NCBI RefSeq assembly: GCF_000237925.1
Contig: NC_031497.1
Span: forward strand, 11,020,512-11,084,511
From: Schistosoma mansoni
Lineage: Eukaryota; Platyhelminthes; Trematoda; Strigeidida; Schistosomatidae
Reading direction: 5' to 3'
Length of the DNA: 64,000 bases
The position numbers were made by a program, and so were the translations under genes. The notes under the pieces were generated by a model. The model was not told the DNA's origin, did not search any database, and saw only the letters and a program-made list of their open reading frames with translations. Numbering within the stretch: position 1 is the first letter of the stretch; each line of letters begins with the position of its first letter. This document shows, piece after piece, positions 59,833 through 64,000 of this stretch.

Positions 59833-62800
59833 CTGAATTTCGAAAAGTATGCTTGAGATTAATGAAATAAAGTTAACGGAAAATATGAAAGCGATAAGAA
59901 ATCAACAACCAATTATGATTACAAAAAAACTAGGAAAGGTAGGAAACACCTATGTCATTGTTTGGCGAAGTTATGAAATATGGTTATTTCTGTCATATCA
60001 AGCTAACTTATAAACGCTAAATATGCAAACAACTAATGTTATTTAGTCGTTAATCTAAAATCATTGTTTGGACGAAAACAGATTATCATTTTTGATTCCA
60101 ATGAAGCTGTATCAACGACATATAGAAATAGAAGCAACAATATCGAGAAGTGATTAGGTGAATGAATAGCAAATAAATTAATAAAGATTCAAAGAAGGAT
60201 AGTACGGATGAAATTTTGGTAGTTTAACCGACTTTGAGAGGAGGTTGATAGCTTTTAATCTTTATTATCAAAACGTTTGAGAGACACAAAGTGGAAGTTT
60301 AAATTCATCCATACATGTATTAAAATGGTCGTCAGCCACTTATTACACTGATAATCTATTCTGCTTCAAACAACGTGAGGCTATTAGAATATATTCCTTG
60401 CCAATTTAGTATAACGCTTTGAGACAAATAGTTGATATATATCTGTAATAGCTCATAACTAATTCAGTTGATTGTAGTCAAAATTTCACTAATTCCATTC
60501 CAAATCATTGTTTAACCAATGGTATTCACTACAACCAGACAGGTCTGTATGGGCATAGGCCATCAAATATGCGTAACCTTTGCAAATTTCATATTTTGTA
60601 AGTAAGGAGATGAGTACTGTTGGAGGCTATACTTGGCCCTTAATAAATTATTTATTTCATTGGCCCCAAAAAGTAGCGAACTGTGAATAACCCCATCTCC
60701 ATCCATATCAGTAATTAGTCAGCCATTATCCAAGACCGATATAAACAAAAAATGTGAAGACAAACGCATAAAATCCCTATACTTCCTGCTTTGAAACTGG
60801 TAATTAAGGAGAATATGTCCCAAAAAAATATTTCAGGTTTGCACGATGGAAAATGTATCTATAATTCAGCTACAGAGTTATTCGTATACTCTAGGCTGAT
60901 CAAAAGATCTATAAGCAGAAAAACGTTATCATCTTTGGCAGTTGATGAGAAGTGATAAAGGGTGACATTATAGATTAATTCGGTATGATAGTCGCTTATT
61001 ATAATCAATGATGGCAATGACTGTTTCTGTCACGTATTCAGCAAGTAGTAGATTTGTTCAGTAAGACATTCACCCACGTTATAATTATTAATATCTAACT
61101 AATAATCACCACAAAGAAAAAATATACATATGAAAGGATAGTATTTCTCCCTACAAAACATTGTTCGCAGTCACAGATCAGGGGCTTTGTAAGATATAAA
61201 GATTTAGCAGTATCAATTATGGTTGGTGTCGGCTTGCGTACCATCGGTTTCAGTCCGTTTACGATTGCTCGGTTATATCAGAATTCCATGTAAGGCAGTC
61301 ATATATAAGTAATTAGAAATACTTATTATATACGACCACGTGATTATGGATATTGAAGTAAAAACTTTTCGGTACAGTTCAATTATTAGATACGACTCCA
61401 ACTGACAAACATCGCTACAGGACTTTAAGAGTAACAAGGTCCACTACTATCTTAAGAGTAACCAACGTGTCCTGCAAACCACCATCTGCCTTCAACAGAA
61501 TAAACAGGTAGTAGCTATCATGGAACTTTGTGCTACTATCAGATTTAAACATACATAACTGTCACTTAGATAGTACGAAAACCCAGTCTTTTGCTAACAA
61601 TAAAGCAAGGGAATGGAAACAAAATCGAGGTGAAAATATTAATTTAGTTGAATGTTTCATGAGATTATTATTTATTTATTTATTTAAACACATACATATT
61701 GGTACAAAAGGGCACCAGATACATATGCGCCACGCTCAAATTGGGAATAAAGGGAATGAAAAAGCGACGTAGTAAATAATAATAATAATGTAAATTGTCT
61801 TTCTTCTATTAGGAGCGAGAGTAGTGTAGTCAGTGGAATGCGTCATTTCATTTAATTTGTGTGTGGGCTGGGATGCTGCCCGGGTTCCCAAACCGAAGCA
61901 GGTGGTTTTCTTAGGGGGCCACACCCCGAGCCTTTGACCTACAGGTCTGATCCACAAGGCAGTAGAGCATCGTGAGGAGATGCATTCCCACGGCAGCTGG
62001 TGACCAACGATTGGTTCGTACACCATTTGTTCCTTCAGGATCCTGGAGCCCATGTGCACCATTGGTTTGGAATCAGGATTTTCCAACTCCCCTAGGTGGA
62101 CCCTTCGTGTCCACCAACCCGGTTACAGCGCCGGACATTCGCTTTTCGTCCTCTCACTTTCGTAAACAACAGTAGTGCCACGAGAAGGCAGTGAGTAGGA
62201 CTTCCCTGGCAGAGGCTATATATTCGCGTGGCCATGTGAGAGCATTTCGAGAGAGAGAGAGCGGACTCTCCCCACTCTCGGCCGTACCAAGGCATTTGGG
62301 GGCTCATGAGATGCTGTAAATGAATGATAGTGTTTCGATTTCCCAGTGCCTAACTCTATTAAACTGGCTTCGAACTTTATCAGATGCCGGATGCTGTCTA
62401 GAGCTAAAATGTGAGACTGAGGAATATACAAAATGGAGTAGTGCCTCAGTGGTTAGTGGGTTCGACTTTTAGTAACTAGATCGCAAGTTCTAATCTGATT
62501 TGATCTACTTCAGTTTGGACAACATTGATATCTCTGGCAATTGGAGTGTGAATCAAAGTCAAGTACATGGATCTGAACCTCATAATTGAATCACGTTTTT
62601 TATGCAATCTGAAACAAAAATATATGTTCAACACTTGTAATTATTTTATTAAGTAGTTTGACTGTGAATTCCTTTAATAACTGCAAGCATAAATGTCCAT
62701 TGAGCTGATGCTTGGATTCCGATATATAATGGTAAATTTTCACGAGCCTACGATTATACACTAATCAAACATTTTATGGAATTAGTCAGATATTTTTGGT

Positions 62801-63710
62801 TGGTAGAGCACCCAGTTTAACCAACTTAAATTTTCTGAAAATATGAAATTTCCCACTAAAATTCTGCAAAGTTACTTGGTTATGTTGTGGGACTCCTTGC
62901 TTATGAATAACACTAAATCATACTGTAATGGTGTGCGTAAGTAGAACCTCCGATCTAACCTCAATTTCGATTATTTATCATTTGAGTTTTTTTACAATAC
63001 GGTTGAAGTAAATAAATTAGAATTTTTTTACTCGATAAAATAACAACCACTTACTGAAAATGGAATGTGACAAATCTGACAAAGGCCGAATGACGCAATG
63101 TTAGTACCGGGATTTTCTAAACAGTTCGGTTCAATGGGTCCAAAGGCTATCGGCATGTGTAGAGGAGGCACCAAATTTTCCGATAAATTACGTGCATATG
63201 ACTGTTTGATCCATTGAATAGTCAAACCCAGACGGTTCCAAGGTCCTGTGCATAACATCAGTGCTAAAACGCGTAAACGGTAGTCAAAACTGGTTTCTCT
63301 TGATTTTCTAACTGGAAGGGAATCTTTGAGTCGACGTGATAAGTTGGGATTTTGCCACGCCCATTCAAACTAAAAATAAAGGTATGAAAAGTCCGCATTT
63401 TTATATTACTTACTCTTAATGCAGATATCGCATTTGAGAACCCATAAACAATCAAAACCATTTCCCTGAAGAAGATTATTCAAAAACACAATTCTAACCA
63501 TGGTCCTTTACCAGCAGTGGACTTCGCCCCACCCTTTAAACAACCAGCATTATGCTGTCGTATGCGCCTCTTGGGATTTACAGTAAAACCTATGTAAGTT
63601 TTACCACGGAACTTTGGGTTCAGGGATAACAGAATATAACATCCATAAAAAAACCCTTTAAAGTCTTCCTCTTGAAAATCACCGTCATCAAAACACTCAA
63701 AACCATCCAT
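59584..63710 (-). CDS. SLX1: SLX1 structure-specific endonuclease subunit (GIY-YIG + RING-like zinc finger), 4 exons
   Basis: Exons (minus): 63499-63710, 63414-63465, 63055-63369 and 59584-59832; 275 codons plus stop, the size of human SLX1. Exon 1 holds [20 protein letters not shown] (GCY...YIG are the GIY-YIG halves), [12 protein letters not shown] (catalytic Arg region) and [12 protein letters not shown]. Exon 2 gives [17 protein letters not shown], with the conserved Glu spanning the splice. Exon 3 gives [43 protein letters not shown] and the first zinc pair CQIC. Exon 4 gives [17 protein letters not shown] and [17 protein letters not shown], completing the zinc site. With SLX4 the enzyme cuts branched DNA such as Holliday junctions in the nucleus. 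Phases agree at each junction. The first two introns are only 33 and 44 bp; the third is 3.2 kb. Confidence 0.93.
61666..62303 (-). mobile_element. Short A/T-tailed retroposon, copy 3, with perfect target-site duplication
   Basis: The minus-strand copy has its start (GCCCCCAAATGCC) at 62303 and its AAATAAATAAATAAATAATA tail at 61666. A perfect 9-bp duplication TCATGAGAT flanks it (61657-61665 and 62304-62312). It carries an extra stretch of about 110 bp (about 61741-61850) near the 3' end that copies 1 and 2 lack. It is inserted in the third intron of SLX1. Open frames on both strands inside it are not genes. Confidence 0.85.
62440..62525 (+). repeat. Degenerate tRNA-like segment
   Basis: GCCTCAGTGGTTAGTGGGTT resembles a tRNA D-arm/A box and CGCAAGTTCTAATCTG resembles a weak B box about 45 bp further. 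There is no acceptor-stem closure, so it is not called a tRNA gene. It may be the head of another SINE family, inside SLX1 intron 3. Confidence 0.35.
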
Positions 63711-64000
63711 ACTATGCTGTCTGAATCAATAAAAAACAAATGTATGGAACTATATCACGGCAATGAGACGAAATAAGTGAGAGTAAATGCCAGGAACAAT
63801 GGAACAAAATCAGCGTTAACGACAAAATAACATAATTTTCCCAAAAAGAAGTAAAACATTCAGGAGTCAGTGAAATAAAAAACGGATTCTAGAAATTAAC
63901 AGACTTGATATGTTACTTATCATCAAATTGTGTTTACAAGTAAAACTTTTGTCTTATTGTGTACAAACTTTCAGTTGTTTTGGTTGTCTGGATGACAGAA
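63711..64000. other. Upstream flank of SLX1
   Basis: 290 bp of AT-rich sequence before the SLX1 start codon. It presumably contains the 5' leader and promoter, but no specific element can be named. Confidence 0.4.

Noticed and set aside
61736-62431. Open frames of 67-116 codons on both strands
   Set aside because: They lie in the tailed retroposon copy 3 and recur, broken, in copies 1 and 2 without coding-type conservation.
1-64000. CRISPR arrays, operons, rRNA genes
   Set aside because: No regularly spaced direct repeats with unique spacers and no rRNA-like sequence; eukaryotic gene structure throughout.

Overview
The window reads as nuclear DNA of a blood fluke (genus Schistosoma; the species cannot be fixed from sequence alone). 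It is AT-rich. Its genes have short exons, introns ranging from 33 bp to several kb, and gt...ag borders. Its repeats include tRNA-headed, hammerhead-ribozyme-bearing repeats of the schistosome SM-alpha type, an RTE-clade (SR2-like) LINE, CR1/jockey-like LINEs and Penelope-like elements. Nothing bacterial, such as operons or Shine-Dalgarno sites, is present.

Four protein-coding genes can be supported. (1) Plus strand, 11035-23498: the last five exons of a PTPDC1-like gene; its phosphatase domain is not found in the window. (2) Minus strand, 30634-37319: a complete four-exon calcium-regulated ATP-Mg/phosphate mitochondrial carrier (SCaMC/SLC25A23-25 type, 473 codons). (3) Minus strand, 40367-40795: a complete uninterrupted Dim1/TXNL4A (U5-15kD) spliceosomal protein. 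(4) Minus strand, 59584-63710: a complete four-exon SLX1 GIY-YIG structure-specific nuclease (275 codons). The terminal exons of genes 2 and 4 have no start codon, so I found them by translating around expected splice sites. A possible DUF4806-type exon lies at 48339-48567.

The rest is transposon-rich. A Penelope-like element with an intact GIY-YIG reading frame lies at 6.6-8.45 kb and a more decayed one at 57.5-58.9 kb. An SR2-like RTE element covers 24.55-28.75 kb and is split by an unclassified block, which is itself split by a short tailed retroposon. Two CR1/jockey-like LINE remnants abut at 41.6-45 kb. The short retroposon occurs three times (28.04, 39.18 and 61.67 kb) with target-site duplications.

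The most unusual signal is the arrangement of two hammerhead-bearing SINE-like families. Several loci (16.0, 19.0, 23.85, 29.3 and 31.2 kb) are head-to-head pairs of partial copies, i.e. inverted repeats. One at 23672-24040 has 117-bp arms with two mismatches and an intact hammerhead core in one arm. The genes themselves are unrelated in function: mitochondrial transport, splicing, DNA repair, and a phosphatase-family protein.
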